In this document: positions 33,631 through 42,370 of the stretch, piece by piece
Layout of the letters: every line of letters starts with the position of its first letter
How positions within the stretch are numbered: the stretch's first letter is position 1
NCBI GenBank assembly: GCA_016867395.1
Contig: VGJS01000005.1
Span: 1-64,000, forward strand
Length of the DNA: 64,000 nucleotides
Origin: Candidatus Handelsmanbacteria bacterium
GTDB lineage: Bacteria > Latescibacterota > UBA2968 > UBA8231
Reading direction: 5' to 3'
Notes under the pieces: generated by a model
What the model saw: only the letters and a program-made list of their open reading frames with translations
Told to the model about the DNA's origin: nothing
Databases searched by the model: none
Made by a program: the position numbers and the translations under genes

Positions 33631-35013
33631 ATGAGCGATGCGCACCCCACCCCGGTGGCGGTGATCGGCGCCGGTGTCACTGGCCTGACCTTGGCCCACC
33701 TGCTCGACCGGCAGGGCCTTCCGGTTTGCGTGTACGAGGCCCAGGCCCGGTTGGGGGGGACCATGCGAACCAGCCGCGAGGAGGGGTTCCTCGTCGAGCA
33801 TGGGCCCAACAGCGCCCAGGAGACCACGCCGCTCTTACGCCAGCTCTTTGCCGGCCTGGGGATCGACGGCCAGTTCGAGTACGCCGCCCCGGCCTCCAAG
33901 AACCGCTACGTGGTGCGGGGTGGCAGGCTGCACGCCGTGCCGCTGGGGCCGACGGCCCTGCTAGGCACAGGGCTCTTCTCAGGGCGGGCCAAGCTGCGCC
34001 TGCTGGCCGAGCCCTTCATCGGCCGCGCCAACCCCGACGAGGACGAGGACCTGGCCCATTTCGTCGAGCGCCGCCTGGGCCGCGAGTTCCTCGACTACGC
34101 CATCGACCCCTTTGTCTCGGGGGTTTTTGCCGGGCTGCCCGAGAAGCTGAGCGTGCGCAGCGCCTTCCCCCGGCTGTGGGAATTGGAGCAGCGCTACGGG
34201 AGCCTCATCAAGGGGGCGATCCTGGGGGCGCGCGAGCGGCGCAAACGGCAGGAACAGTCCAAGCAGAGCGCCCAGTCCTTCTCCTTCAGGGAGGGGTTGC
34301 AGGCCCTGATCGACGCCCTGGCCCGGTCCCTGGGGGACAAGGTGCGGACCCGCGCCCCGCTGCGGGGGCTGCGCCCGGAAGGGGCGGGGTTTTCCCTGGA
34401 ATTGGAGGGCCAGGCCCCGGTCCGGGCCCGCGCCGTGGTCCTCACCATTCCGGCCTACACCTACGAGGGGCTGGAAATAGGTTTCGACTGCGCCGAGGCC
34501 CGCCGGGCCTTGGCCCAGATCTACTACCCCCCGGTGGCGGTGGTCTTCTGCGGCTACCGCCGCAATCCCCTTGCCCGTCCGCTCAATGGGTTCGGGTTTC
34601 TAGTGCCCCGCCGCGAACAGCGCCAGATCCTCGGCTCCCTGTGGAACTCCTCGCTCTTCTCCGGCCGGGCGCCCGAGGGCGGCCTGGCCCTGACGGTGTT
34701 TGTGGGGGGTAGCCGCCAGCCGGAACACGCGCTGTGGCCTGAGGACAGGTTGATGGACGCGGTGGCGGCGGAATTAAAGGACCTGCTGGGGCTGGCGCCG
34801 CGGCCCGATCTCCAGCGGATCTTCCGCTGGCCCCGGGCAATTCCCCAGTACCAGGTGGGGCACCGGCAGTTGATGGGGGCGGTGGAGGACTGCGAGGCCC
34901 GGCACCCGGGGCTGTACCTGGGGGGGAATTTCCGCGGCGGCATCTCGGTGGCCGACTGCGTCAAGAGCGCCCACGCCCTGGCCGACCGGGTGGCCGGCGC
35001 GCTTGCCGGGTAG
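33631..35013 (+). CDS. hemG: Protoporphyrinogen oxidase (HemG/HemY type, FAD-dependent)
   Basis: A 460-residue flavoprotein. The N-terminal dinucleotide-binding motif is VAVIGAGVTGLTLAHLL, followed by an amino-oxidase-type segment (YEAQARLGGTMRTS) and EHGPNSAQE. The C-terminal FAD contact is LGGNFRGGISVADCVKSAH. It should oxidise protoporphyrinogen (or coproporphyrinogen) IX, the penultimate or coproporphyrin-route step of haem synthesis. The next gene is hemA, so the assignment to haem is supported by context. Coproporphyrinogen versus protoporphyrinogen specificity cannot be told from this view. Confidence 0.88.
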   Translation: MSDAHPTPVAVIGAGVTGLTLAHLLDRQGLPVCVYEAQARLGGTMRTSREEGFLVEHGPNSAQETTPLLRQLFAGLGIDGQFEYAAPASKNRYVVRGGRLHAVPLGPTALLGTGLFSGRAKLRLLAEPFIGRANPDEDEDLAHFVERRLGREFLDYAIDPFVSGVFAGLPEKLSVRSAFPRLWELEQRYGSLIKGAILGARERRKRQEQSKQSAQSFSFREGLQALIDALARSLGDKVRTRAPLRGLRPEGAGFSLELEGQAPVRARAVVLTIPAYTYEGLEIGFDCAEARRALAQIYYPPVAVVFCGYRRNPLARPLNGFGFLVPRREQRQILGSLWNSSLFSGRAPEGGLALTVFVGGSRQPEHALWPEDRLMDAVAAELKDLLGLAPRPDLQRIFRWPRAIPQYQVGHRQLMGAVEDCEARHPGLYLGGNFRGGISVADCVKSAHALADRVAGALAG

Positions 35014-35072
35014 GGGGGTTTTGCGGTTATTCCTAAAGATCGGCCCCCAACCCCAGCCCGGCGGAACCCAGC

Positions 35073-36350
35073 GTGCACATCCTGGCCCTCGGCCTCAACC
35101 ACACCACCGCGCCGGTGGAGGTCCGCGAGAAGCTGGCCTTCCCCGAGCCGGTTCTGCCCCAGGCGCTCAAGGAACTGACCGGCCGCTACGGCCTGCACGA
35201 GGCGGCCATCCTCTCCACCTGCAACCGCGCTGAGATCTACGCCGCCAGCGAGGATCAGGCCGAAGAGGGGCTGTGGCGCTTCCTGGCCGAGACCCACGGA
35301 GTGGATGCACAGGCCCTGCGCCCCCACTTCTACCAGCACCGCGACGGCGAGGTGGCCGGACACCTCTTCCGCGTGGCCTGCGGCATCGACTCCCTGGTCA
35401 TCGGCGAGTCGCAGATCCTCGCCCAGGTTCGCCTCGCCCTGGAGGCGGCCCAGCAGAACGGCGCTGCCCGCCTGCTGATCAACGAACTCTTCCAGCGCTC
35501 CCTGCATGTGGGCAAGCGGGCCCGCACCGAAACCCAGATCGGCCACGGCCGGCTCTCCATCAGCACCGCGGCGGTGGAGTTGGCCGGCCAGGTCTTCGAG
35601 CGGCTCGAAGGCCGGCAGGCCCTGCTCCTGGGCGCCGGGGAGATGGCCGAGCTGACCGCTCAATACTTGGTGGAGAGCGGCATCAGCAAACTCCTGGTGG
35701 CCACCCGCACCCTCGAGCGGGCCCAGGACCTGGCCCGCCGCTTCCAGGGGGAGGCCCTGCCCTTCGACCAGCTATCCTCGGCCCTGGCCCAGGCGGACAT
35801 CGTCATCTCCTCCACCTCGGCCCCCGGCTTCGTGCTCCTGCGCCCCGCCATCCAGCAGGTGATGCGCCAGCGCCGGGGCCGGCCCCTCTTTCTCATCGAC
35901 ATTGCCGTACCCCGCGACATCGATCCAGCGGTCAAAGAGCTGGACAACGTCTTTCTCTTCGATATCGACGACCTCGAGCAGGTAGTCTGCGCCAACCGCC
36001 AGGAGCGGGAGCGCGAGATCCTTAAGGTCCAGAGCTTGATCGAGGAGGAGCTAAAGGGGTTCCTGCGCTGGTTCAACGCCCAGAGCACCGGCCCGCTGAT
36101 CCAGGCCCTCAACCGGCGCGCCGAGGCGTTGCGCCGGGCCGAACTCGACCGCTGGTCCGCCAAGCTGGCCCATCTCTCGGACCAGGACCGGCAGGCGGTG
36201 GAGAGCATGTTGCGGGGCTATGCCAACAAGATGCTCCACCAGCCCCTGGTCCAGATCCGCGAGTTCGCCAACACCCAGGACGGGTACCTGCGCCTCGACA
36301 CGGTGCGCCGGCTCTTTGGGCTGGGCGAGCCGCCGGAGCAAGAGGGCTGA
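35073..36350 (+). CDS. hemA: Glutamyl-tRNA reductase
   Basis: A 425-residue enzyme for the first committed step of the C5 haem pathway, using NADPH to reduce glutamyl-tRNA. The catalytic Cys is in AILSTCNRAEIYA (about residue 50), the substrate-binding helix in RVACGIDSLVIGESQILAQV and the NADPH site in LLLGAGEMAELTAQYL. The C-terminal dimerisation domain is present to the end. The start is GTG at 35073, giving the family N-terminus HILALGLNHTTAPVEVREKL. It lies 59 nt after hemG. Confidence 0.94.
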   Translation: MHILALGLNHTTAPVEVREKLAFPEPVLPQALKELTGRYGLHEAAILSTCNRAEIYAASEDQAEEGLWRFLAETHGVDAQALRPHFYQHRDGEVAGHLFRVACGIDSLVIGESQILAQVRLALEAAQQNGAARLLINELFQRSLHVGKRARTETQIGHGRLSISTAAVELAGQVFERLEGRQALLLGAGEMAELTAQYLVESGISKLLVATRTLERAQDLARRFQGEALPFDQLSSALAQADIVISSTSAPGFVLLRPAIQQVMRQRRGRPLFLIDIAVPRDIDPAVKELDNVFLFDIDDLEQVVCANRQEREREILKVQSLIEEELKGFLRWFNAQSTGPLIQALNRRAEALRRAELDRWSAKLAHLSDQDRQAVESMLRGYANKMLHQPLVQIREFANTQDGYLRLDTVRRLFGLGEPPEQEG

Positions 36351-36351
36351 G

Positions 36352-37164
36352 ATGACGGCCGCCTGTTTCACCTTTCTGGGGATCTCCCTGCTGCTCTACC
36401 TGGCCGGGGCCCTGCTCTACCTGAGCCACTTCCTGCGCCGGCAGGGAACCTGGGAGGAGTGGGGCGGCCGCGCCCTGTCGTGGGGGTTGGCGATCCACGC
36501 AGTGGGCATCCTCATGCATTTTCTCTTTTCCGGGCTCTCGCCTTTCTCCAACCTGCTGCCGGTCATCTCGCTCCTAATTATCGCCGGCCTGGCCACCGGC
36601 CTGGTCCTGGAGCGCCGCACCCAGATTCGCCGCCTCAACCTGCTCCTGGCCCCGCTGGCCTTCTTTGGGCTCCTCTATCTGCTGCTGATGCCGGTGCGGC
36701 TGGAGGGTGCCACCTCGGTGCTCTTGCACTATCCCTGGCTGGGGGTACACGTGGGGGCTACCCTGCTGGGGAACGTGGGCTTTGCCCTGGCCTTTGCTTC
36801 GGCCACCATCTACCTAGCCCAGGGCCGCCTGCTCAAAATGGGCCGGCTCAACAGCCTGCTGCCGGCCCTCGACACCGCGGCCAGCGCCACCTACCGCTTC
36901 GCCGCGGTGGGTTTCGCCTTCTTCACCCTGGGGCTGGGCATGGGTATCCTCTGGCTCTTTGGCGCCCCCGGCGAGTACCTGGCCCGCAGCGACACCAAGA
37001 CCTGGATGGCCATCCCCTCCTGGGCCTTTTTCGCCGCGTACCTGTACCTGCGCGGGCTGCGGGGCAGCCACGGCAGTCGGCTCAAATGGCTGGTCATCGC
37101 CGGCTTCCTTACCGCCGCGGCCAACCTGCTGGCCGTGCGCCACCACTTTGTCGACGGCCCCTAA
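36352..37164 (+). CDS. Cytochrome c assembly/HemX-like membrane protein (CcsA family)
   Basis: A 270-residue protein with about eight transmembrane helices: first ACFTFLGISLLLYLAGALLY, then others through FAAVGFAFFTLGLGMGILWL. It contains the tryptophan/histidine segment YPWLGVHVGATLLG typical of the CcsA/HemX fold. Members handle haem for c-type cytochrome assembly or regulate HemA levels. The ATG follows the hemA stop by 1 nt and is coupled to it. A distinction between HemX and CcsA is not possible here. Confidence 0.88.
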   Translation: MTAACFTFLGISLLLYLAGALLYLSHFLRRQGTWEEWGGRALSWGLAIHAVGILMHFLFSGLSPFSNLLPVISLLIIAGLATGLVLERRTQIRRLNLLLAPLAFFGLLYLLLMPVRLEGATSVLLHYPWLGVHVGATLLGNVGFALAFASATIYLAQGRLLKMGRLNSLLPALDTAASATYRFAAVGFAFFTLGLGMGILWLFGAPGEYLARSDTKTWMAIPSWAFFAAYLYLRGLRGSHGSRLKWLVIAGFLTAAANLLAVRHHFVDGP

Positions 37165-37248
37165 AGAGCAGCAGCACCCACACACCCGGTCCCACCCTGC
37201 CACCTGGCGGGGCCGCGCCATGCCGGCAACCACCGAAAGGATCCGCCG

Positions 37249-37563
37249 ATGAGCGAGTTCTCCAACGTCACCGTGGTCAAGAAGGCCAACGTCTACTCCG
37301 AGGGCAAGGTCACCAGCCGCACGGTGCTCTTCGCCGACGGCTCCAAGAAGACCCTGGGCATCATGCTGCCGGGGGAGTACGAGTTCAACACCGCCGAAAA
37401 GGAGATCATGGAGATCCTGGCCGGCGAGTTGGAGGTGTTGCTGCCGGGGGCGCAGGCCTGGCAGCCGGTGAAGGGAGGCGAGTCCTTCGAGGTACCGGCC
37501 AAAGCCAAGTTCAGCCTGAGGGTCCGGACCCTCACCGACTACTGCTGTTCCTTTATTGCCTGA
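37249..37563 (+). CDS. ppnP: Pyrimidine/purine nucleoside phosphorylase
   Basis: A 104-residue cupin-fold protein of the PpnP (DUF1255, YaiE) family. It cleaves ribonucleosides with phosphate. Characteristic blocks are [48 protein letters not shown] and [16 protein letters not shown]. It is slightly longer than the usual 94 residues. It lies 18 nt upstream of a Gfo/Idh gene, which may be coincidence. Confidence 0.92.
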   Translation: MSEFSNVTVVKKANVYSEGKVTSRTVLFADGSKKTLGIMLPGEYEFNTAEKEIMEILAGELEVLLPGAQAWQPVKGGESFEVPAKAKFSLRVRTLTDYCCSFIA

Positions 37564-37581
37564 GCGAGCGGGAGGAGGGTG

Positions 37582-38760
37582 ATGGCGGAGATCCAGATCG
37601 GCCTGGTAGGCCTGGGAGGGCGGGGTCTGGGCTGGCTCAAACTCTTGCAGCGCCTCAAGGGCTACCGCGTGGTGGCCCTGTGCGATCCCATCGTGGCGCT
37701 GCACGAGCGGGCGCTGGCGGTGCTTGAAAACCGCGCCGAGGTGCGCCGGTATCAGCGCTACGAGGACCTGCTGGCCGACCCGCAGGTGGAGGCCGTGGCC
37801 CTGTGTGTGCGCTGCCCCGAGCAGGGGGCGCTGGCGGCCGAGGCGTTGTTGGCCGGCAAACACGTCAGCGCCGAGGTGCCGGCGGCGCACAGCATCGAGG
37901 ACTGCTGGCACATCGCCCTGGCCGCCGAGCGCTCGGGCAGGATCTTCCACCTGGCCGAGCAGACCCGCTACTGGGGGTTCGTCGAGCGCTGGCGGCAACT
38001 GGTGAGCGCCGGCCGCCTGGGCAAGATCACCTTCTGCGAGGGGCAGTACCTCGGCTACTACGGCACCAGGCAGTTTTTCCAGGACCCGGCCACTGGGCAG
38101 TTCTGCCCGGTCGAGGACCTGGCCCGGCACCCAGAGGCAAGACCCACCTGGCTGCAGGGCATGCAGCCCATCCATTACCTGCCCCACGAGTTGGGCCCGA
38201 TGCTCAAGGTGCTCGACGACCGGGTGGTCGAGGTGGTGGGCATGGGTACCGACGCACCCAGCGCCGCCCACCCCCAGATCCACCAGGCCGATATCCAGGT
38301 GGCGCTGATGAAGACCGAGAAAGGCGCGGTGCTGCGCCTGGCCGCCGGTTTCACCCAGCCCATCCCACACCGCGACCACCACTGGTACCAGGTGATGGGC
38401 ACCGGCGGCTGTGTGGAGTGGCGGCGGGCCAACCACGAGAAGGCCAAGGTCTGGTTGGCCGACTCGGGCAGCACCGAGTGGGAGGAGGTGGACTGGGGGT
38501 TTGCCCGCGAGGATGCCCCAGAAGAGGCCCGCAACAGCGGCCACGGCGATGCCGACTACTACGTACACGCCGCCTTCTGCGACGCGGTTCTGCACGGCCG
38601 CCCGCTGGAGTTGGACCTGTACCGCGCCCTGGACACCGCCGCCCCGGCGATCCTGGCGGCCGACTCCATTGCCGAGGGCAGCCGGCCCCGCCGGGTGCCC
38701 GATTTCCGCCCCGGGCCGCAGCGCACCCTGGGCCAGGCCCCGGCCGGCGAGGCAGACTGA
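37582..38760 (+). CDS. Gfo/Idh/MocA-family protein with GH109-like active-site motif
   Basis: A 392-residue protein with a Rossmann start (IQIGLVGLGGRGLGWLKLL). Where ordinary family members have EKP, this reads GKHVSAEVPAAHSIEDCW, replacing the catalytic lysine with valine. EVPA followed by a conserved CW is typical of GH109 glycosidases, which use NAD for hydrolysis. HLAEQTRYWGFVERWRQLV and ITFCEGQYLGYYG follow. The start is ATG at 37582 with GAGGAGG ahead; a GTG lies one codon upstream. Its stop overlaps the next gene's ATG. A glycosidase role is an inference. Confidence 0.75.
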   Translation: MAEIQIGLVGLGGRGLGWLKLLQRLKGYRVVALCDPIVALHERALAVLENRAEVRRYQRYEDLLADPQVEAVALCVRCPEQGALAAEALLAGKHVSAEVPAAHSIEDCWHIALAAERSGRIFHLAEQTRYWGFVERWRQLVSAGRLGKITFCEGQYLGYYGTRQFFQDPATGQFCPVEDLARHPEARPTWLQGMQPIHYLPHELGPMLKVLDDRVVEVVGMGTDAPSAAHPQIHQADIQVALMKTEKGAVLRLAAGFTQPIPHRDHHWYQVMGTGGCVEWRRANHEKAKVWLADSGSTEWEEVDWGFAREDAPEEARNSGHGDADYYVHAAFCDAVLHGRPLELDLYRALDTAAPAILAADSIAEGSRPRRVPDFRPGPQRTLGQAPAGEAD

Positions 38761-40469
38761 TGCGCGTCGCCATCCTGCAGTCTCCCGGTGAGGGGCTGGC
38801 GGCGTACGTCGCGCAGATCCTGCACACCTGGGGCCTGGCCGAATATGGGACGATCGACCCGGCGGCGGCCGGCGTCCTCGACCCGCGCCAGACCCCGGTG
38901 CTGCTGTGTCCGGCAGGGGCCGGCGGCGAAGGGGCGCTGGCCTTTGCCCGCGCCGGGGGCACGGTGGTGGTCTGCGGCCCGGACGAGACCCTGGCCCGGG
39001 CCTGCGGCCTGGCAATCACCGGCGAGCTGGCCACCCCGGTGTGGCTGCTGCCCTCGGCCCTGCCCACGCCGGGCCTGGCCGGAGAACTGCTGCCGGTGGT
39101 GGGCCGGGCCCGGCGCCTGGAGGGGGCCACCGGGGCGCGGGTGCTGGGGCAGCTGGTATACCCCGAGCACCACGACCGCGACCTGCCCGGGGTTTTCGAG
39201 GTGCCCGTGGGCGCCGGGCAGGTGGTGCTTTTTGCCTTCGACCTGCCCCTGGCGGTGCTGCTCTTGCGCCAGGGGGACCCGGACCGGGCCGAGCAGCAGC
39301 CGGCTGGCGACTGCGCCCGGCCTTCACACCTGGCCTTTGATCTGGGCCCGCACACCGAGGGCTGGATTCCCTTTGCCGATCTGCTGGCCCGCCTGCTGGT
39401 GGAGGTGGTGCGGCGGGCGCTGCCCGGCCCGGCGCCGCTGCTGTGGCACCTGCCCCAAGGTGCGCCGGGCCTGGTCGTTTATTCGGGGGACGAGGACCAG
39501 GCCGAGGTGGCGTGGAACGAGGCCGAGTTCGCGGCGGTGCGCGCCGGAGGGGGCCGCATGAATCTCTATCTGATCCCCGAGCGCACCCATTCCACGGCGG
39601 CCGACCTGGCCCGCTACCGGCAGCACCACGACCTGGGGCCGCACCCGGATCTGCGCCCCTTCGATGGTCGGCCCGTGGGGGAGCGCCTGGCCGAGTTCGA
39701 GCGGCAGGTGCGTTTCTTCGAGCAGCACTTTGGCGGGCGGGCCCGCACCCTGCGCAACCACTGCACCGCCTGGGCCGGGTATCTCGAGATCGTCGAGGTG
39801 ATGGCGCGCCTGGGGGTGGGTATGGAGGGCAACTACTTCTCCGGCGGCTTTGGCCGTTTCCGCCAACCCGCTCCCTACGCGCCCTTTGGCGCGGCCTTGC
39901 CCATGCGTTTCTGCTGGCCTTCGGGCCGGCTTGTCGGGGTGTACCAGCAGCATACCCACCTGGCCGACGACCTCCTGTTCGGCGCGTCGGGTTATTCCTA
40001 CAAGTACACGCCGGCGGCCTTTGCCGCGATGCTGGGCCGCATCCTCGCCGATATCGCCGGGCGCCTGCACACCCCGTACGCTACCTGCATTCATCCCAGC
40101 AACTGGGTGAAGTTCTCCGGCGAGCAGGGGATCGAGGTGCTGGTGCAGGCGGCGCGGCGCGGCATGCCGGTGTGGTCCTTCGACCAGTGGGCGACCTTCT
40201 GGGAGGGCCGGGCCGCCTGCCGCTGCGAGCGGGTGCAGTGGCAGCCGGAGTCCGGGCGCCTGCGCCTGGAGGTGAGCGGGTCGCCGCGGCCGGCCGAGTT
40301 GCAGCTGATGTTGCCGGCCCGGCACGCCGGGGTCCCCCTGGTGCGGGTGCAGGTCGGCGGCGGGCAGGGCGACTGCCAGCCGGTGCGGCGCTACGGCGAG
40401 GAAGTGGTTTTTGTCCCGGTGGGCCCCGGGGGGGCAGTGACGGTCGAGGCGGAGTACACCGCCGGGTGA
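38760..40469 (+). CDS. Unknown protein with polysaccharide-deacetylase-like core
   Basis: A 569-residue protein. Residues 1-210 are of no known family (start RVAILQSPGEGLAAYVAQI). Residues about 235-470 look like a NodB-fold deacetylase: LVVYSGDEDQAEVAWNEAEF in place of the TFDDG motif, a histidine in PERTHSTAADL, and a second histidine near RTLRNHCTAWAGY. A C-terminal beta-rich domain (about 485-569) may bind sugar. The D-E-D pattern suits a metal site, but the classic Asp-His-His order is not exact. It overlaps the GH109-like gene by 1 nt, so the two probably act on one glycan. Confidence 0.55.
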   Translation: MRVAILQSPGEGLAAYVAQILHTWGLAEYGTIDPAAAGVLDPRQTPVLLCPAGAGGEGALAFARAGGTVVVCGPDETLARACGLAITGELATPVWLLPSALPTPGLAGELLPVVGRARRLEGATGARVLGQLVYPEHHDRDLPGVFEVPVGAGQVVLFAFDLPLAVLLLRQGDPDRAEQQPAGDCARPSHLAFDLGPHTEGWIPFADLLARLLVEVVRRALPGPAPLLWHLPQGAPGLVVYSGDEDQAEVAWNEAEFAAVRAGGGRMNLYLIPERTHSTAADLARYRQHHDLGPHPDLRPFDGRPVGERLAEFERQVRFFEQHFGGRARTLRNHCTAWAGYLEIVEVMARLGVGMEGNYFSGGFGRFRQPAPYAPFGAALPMRFCWPSGRLVGVYQQHTHLADDLLFGASGYSYKYTPAAFAAMLGRILADIAGRLHTPYATCIHPSNWVKFSGEQGIEVLVQAARRGMPVWSFDQWATFWEGRAACRCERVQWQPESGRLRLEVSGSPRPAELQLMLPARHAGVPLVRVQVGGGQGDCQPVRRYGEEVVFVPVGPGGAVTVEAEYTAG

Positions 40470-40498
40470 GCCCTTTACCGCCGGTGCGCGGCACCATG

Positions 40499-40537
40499 AA
40501 CCGGTCCTGCCCTGGTCGGCTGGGCCGGTTTTTTTGT
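40499..40537 (+). terminator. Terminator after the deacetylase-like gene
   Basis: aaccgg at 40499-40504 can pair with ccggtt at 40525-40530, helped by flanking C/G pairs, and is followed by a run of T. Position 30 nt past the stop supports it. Confidence 0.6.
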
Positions 40538-40613
40538 TGGCCGCAGGCGGGCCAAGGGGGAAAAAAGATTTGGCTGCCGACTAGCCAGCGGTTACCATTC
40601 CCGTAGGGGGGCG

Positions 40614-40875
40614 TTGTCGCGCGCTCCCGGCTTCTATACCCTGATCCGGACCCCTGCCAATCCGGAGGTGGTGTACGCCACCGGCATCCAGGGCACCTGG
40701 CGCAGCGTCGATGACGGGCAGACCTATGAGCAGAGGCCGACGCCCAGGCCCCATATCAGCCTGGTAGTGGACCCCGGGTCACCGGCAGGCCTGTACGCCA
40801 CCTGCCAGGGGGATCCCTCTGGCACAGCAACAACGGCGGCGACACCTGGGAGGGGTTTGCGGTTGAAACCAGAAA
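40614..40875 (+). pseudogene. BNR/sortilin-type repeat protein fragment, frameshifted
   Basis: NPEVVYATGIQGTWRSVDDG and HISLVVDPGSPAGLYAT are the beta-propeller (BNR) repeat pattern. After about 40805 the repeat goes on in another frame as SLWHSNNGGDTWEGFAV. The shift falls at a run of five G, so it may be an assembly error. Both protein ends are missing. No active protein is encoded. Confidence 0.7.
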
Positions 40876-40926
40876 GGCTAGTGAGGCTTTTCGCGCAGTT
40901 TCAGGACTCAGGAGGGTCTTCAGGGT

Positions 40927-41589
40927 ATGCACAGCACCAGCATTAGGGGTAAGGACTTTAGAATTGAATGGCAAGGTTGTGAGGTAGCTCACGAACTCTT
41001 CTTTGCTCAGGTGACAGACTGTGAGCGCGTCGGAGTCTTGATGCCGCATAGCTGCGACGGCCTGGGCGCTGTCACTTTGATCATGGCGTACGTCACGGCA
41101 TTTTACGATTGCTACCGCAGGCGGGGGGGGGATTTTTTCGCTTACCCTGATTTTTTCACATTTCAGCGCGCCAGTCCTTGTGCCGACTACAGCATGTGCG
41201 ACATATGGCCAATGTACAAGAATGTCCAGATTCCCGCTGACGCACAACGAACTGCAGAAGTTGTCACCGCCCGCGGAATAACCGTGCTCCTCGTACCAGA
41301 GGAGAATTGGCGTGAAACACAGATTGCGCCCGCTGAGCAAGAGAGTGCGAAACGCAGTATCAGACGCTGCTTCGCCTACTCTGCTAGTGGCAGAGTCACC
41401 AGGGCAGATCTCGTGCTGGAATGCAGGGTAGAGTTGGTGCGAGAATTCGCCCTGTCGGTGATCGACTCGGTGCCGGTAGGGGAAAAGCAACAAGCACACC
41501 GCAACCAGTGGTTGCAGTTGGCGCCCTCAGGTGTTTTGCGTCAGTCTTTCTGCGAGTTGGGACTGAGCGAAGCTATAGGCAGATTCTGA
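40927..41589 (+). CDS. Orphan protein of unusual composition
   Basis: A 220-residue ORF with no recognised domain. Notable segments are RVGVLMPHSCDGLGAVTLIM, FFAYPDFFTFQRASP and DIWPMYKNVQIPADAQ. It has many Cys, Phe and Tyr residues, and A/T at third positions is clearly more common than in neighbours. The change begins near 40930 and ends near 41590, which suggests recent transfer. The antisense frame is also open, but it has a less natural amino-acid mix. Real coding is likely, although not proven. Confidence 0.55.
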   Translation: MHSTSIRGKDFRIEWQGCEVAHELFFAQVTDCERVGVLMPHSCDGLGAVTLIMAYVTAFYDCYRRRGGDFFAYPDFFTFQRASPCADYSMCDIWPMYKNVQIPADAQRTAEVVTARGITVLLVPEENWRETQIAPAEQESAKRSIRRCFAYSASGRVTRADLVLECRVELVREFALSVIDSVPVGEKQQAHRNQWLQLAPSGVLRQSFCELGLSEAIGRF

Positions 41590-41697
41590 GCCAGATTCGA
41601 AAGTGCGGCCAGGCCTTAGACCGGGGAGCCAGATCGCAAGACGGGGCTAGCGCCATACTGAGCGGGTAATTTTCGTCACCAGGTCTCTTGAGGGCGG

Positions 41698-42354
41698 CTA
41701 CTTGACCGTTTCCTGGAACCTCCTCAAATCTTCGTCCTGCCCCAGGATCTCCATCACGTCGCTGGATTTGAGCACGAAGCGGCCGGTGGGGAGCAGGATC
41801 TGCTCGGGCACGGCCTGCTTGATGATGATCACCTGCACCTTGTAGCGGTTGCTCACGTCCAGTTCGGCCAGGCTCTTGCCCACCCAGGGGAGGGGCACGC
41901 CCATCTCGACGATGCGGAAGCCGGGGGCCACCGGGATCTGGTCGAGCACGTTGGTGCTCAGCACGTAGGAGAGGCGCACGGCCATGTCCCGCTCGGGGAA
42001 GACCACCTGGTCCGCGCCGATCAGGTCGAGGATGGTGGCGTGGTCCTCGGTATTGGCCTTGACCACCACGTGGCGGGCGCCCATCTGCTTGAGGTGCAGG
42101 GTGGCCAGGATGCTGGCGTCGATGCGGTCGGCCCCCAGGTTGACGACGATGGTGTCGAAGGCCTTGATGTGCAATTCGTCGAGGGTCTCGCGCTGGGTGG
42201 CGTCGGCGATGAGGGCCTTGTCGACAAACTCGCGGGCCCGGTTGATGCGGTCTTCGTCGCTGTCCACCACCGCCACCTCGTTGCCCAACTGCTGCAGCTC
42301 CTTGGCCAGGGCCATGCCAAAGCTGCCCAGGCCCAGGACGAGAAAGTTCTTCAT
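41698..42354 (-). CDS. TrkA/KtrA-type potassium-uptake regulatory subunit
   Basis: A 218-residue RCK protein. The nucleotide-binding motif is FLVLGLGSFGMALAKELQQL, ending with the acidic residue in VAVVDSDEDRI. A second domain (TrkA_C) ends near LGQDEDLRRFQ. It gates the adjacent TrkH/KtrB channel in response to nucleotides. It is read with the channel from the same strand, 16 bp apart. Confidence 0.92.
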   Translation of the reverse strand: MKNFLVLGLGSFGMALAKELQQLGNEVAVVDSDEDRINRAREFVDKALIADATQRETLDELHIKAFDTIVVNLGADRIDASILATLHLKQMGARHVVVKANTEDHATILDLIGADQVVFPERDMAVRLSYVLSTNVLDQIPVAPGFRIVEMGVPLPWVGKSLAELDVSNRYKVQVIIIKQAVPEQILLPTGRFVLKSSDVMEILGQDEDLRRFQETVK

Positions 42355-42370
42355 CGCACAAGCTCCTTCT

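Noticed and set aside
36814-39015. 733-codon reverse frame across ccsA, ppnP and the Gfo/Idh gene
   Set aside because: The plus strand carries three recognisable genes here. The frame is open only because GC-rich codons rarely make stops on the other strand.
40756-41499. 247-codon reverse frame opposite the orphan ORF
   Set aside because: The plus frame has a start with better context and a more natural composition, although homology would be needed for certainty.
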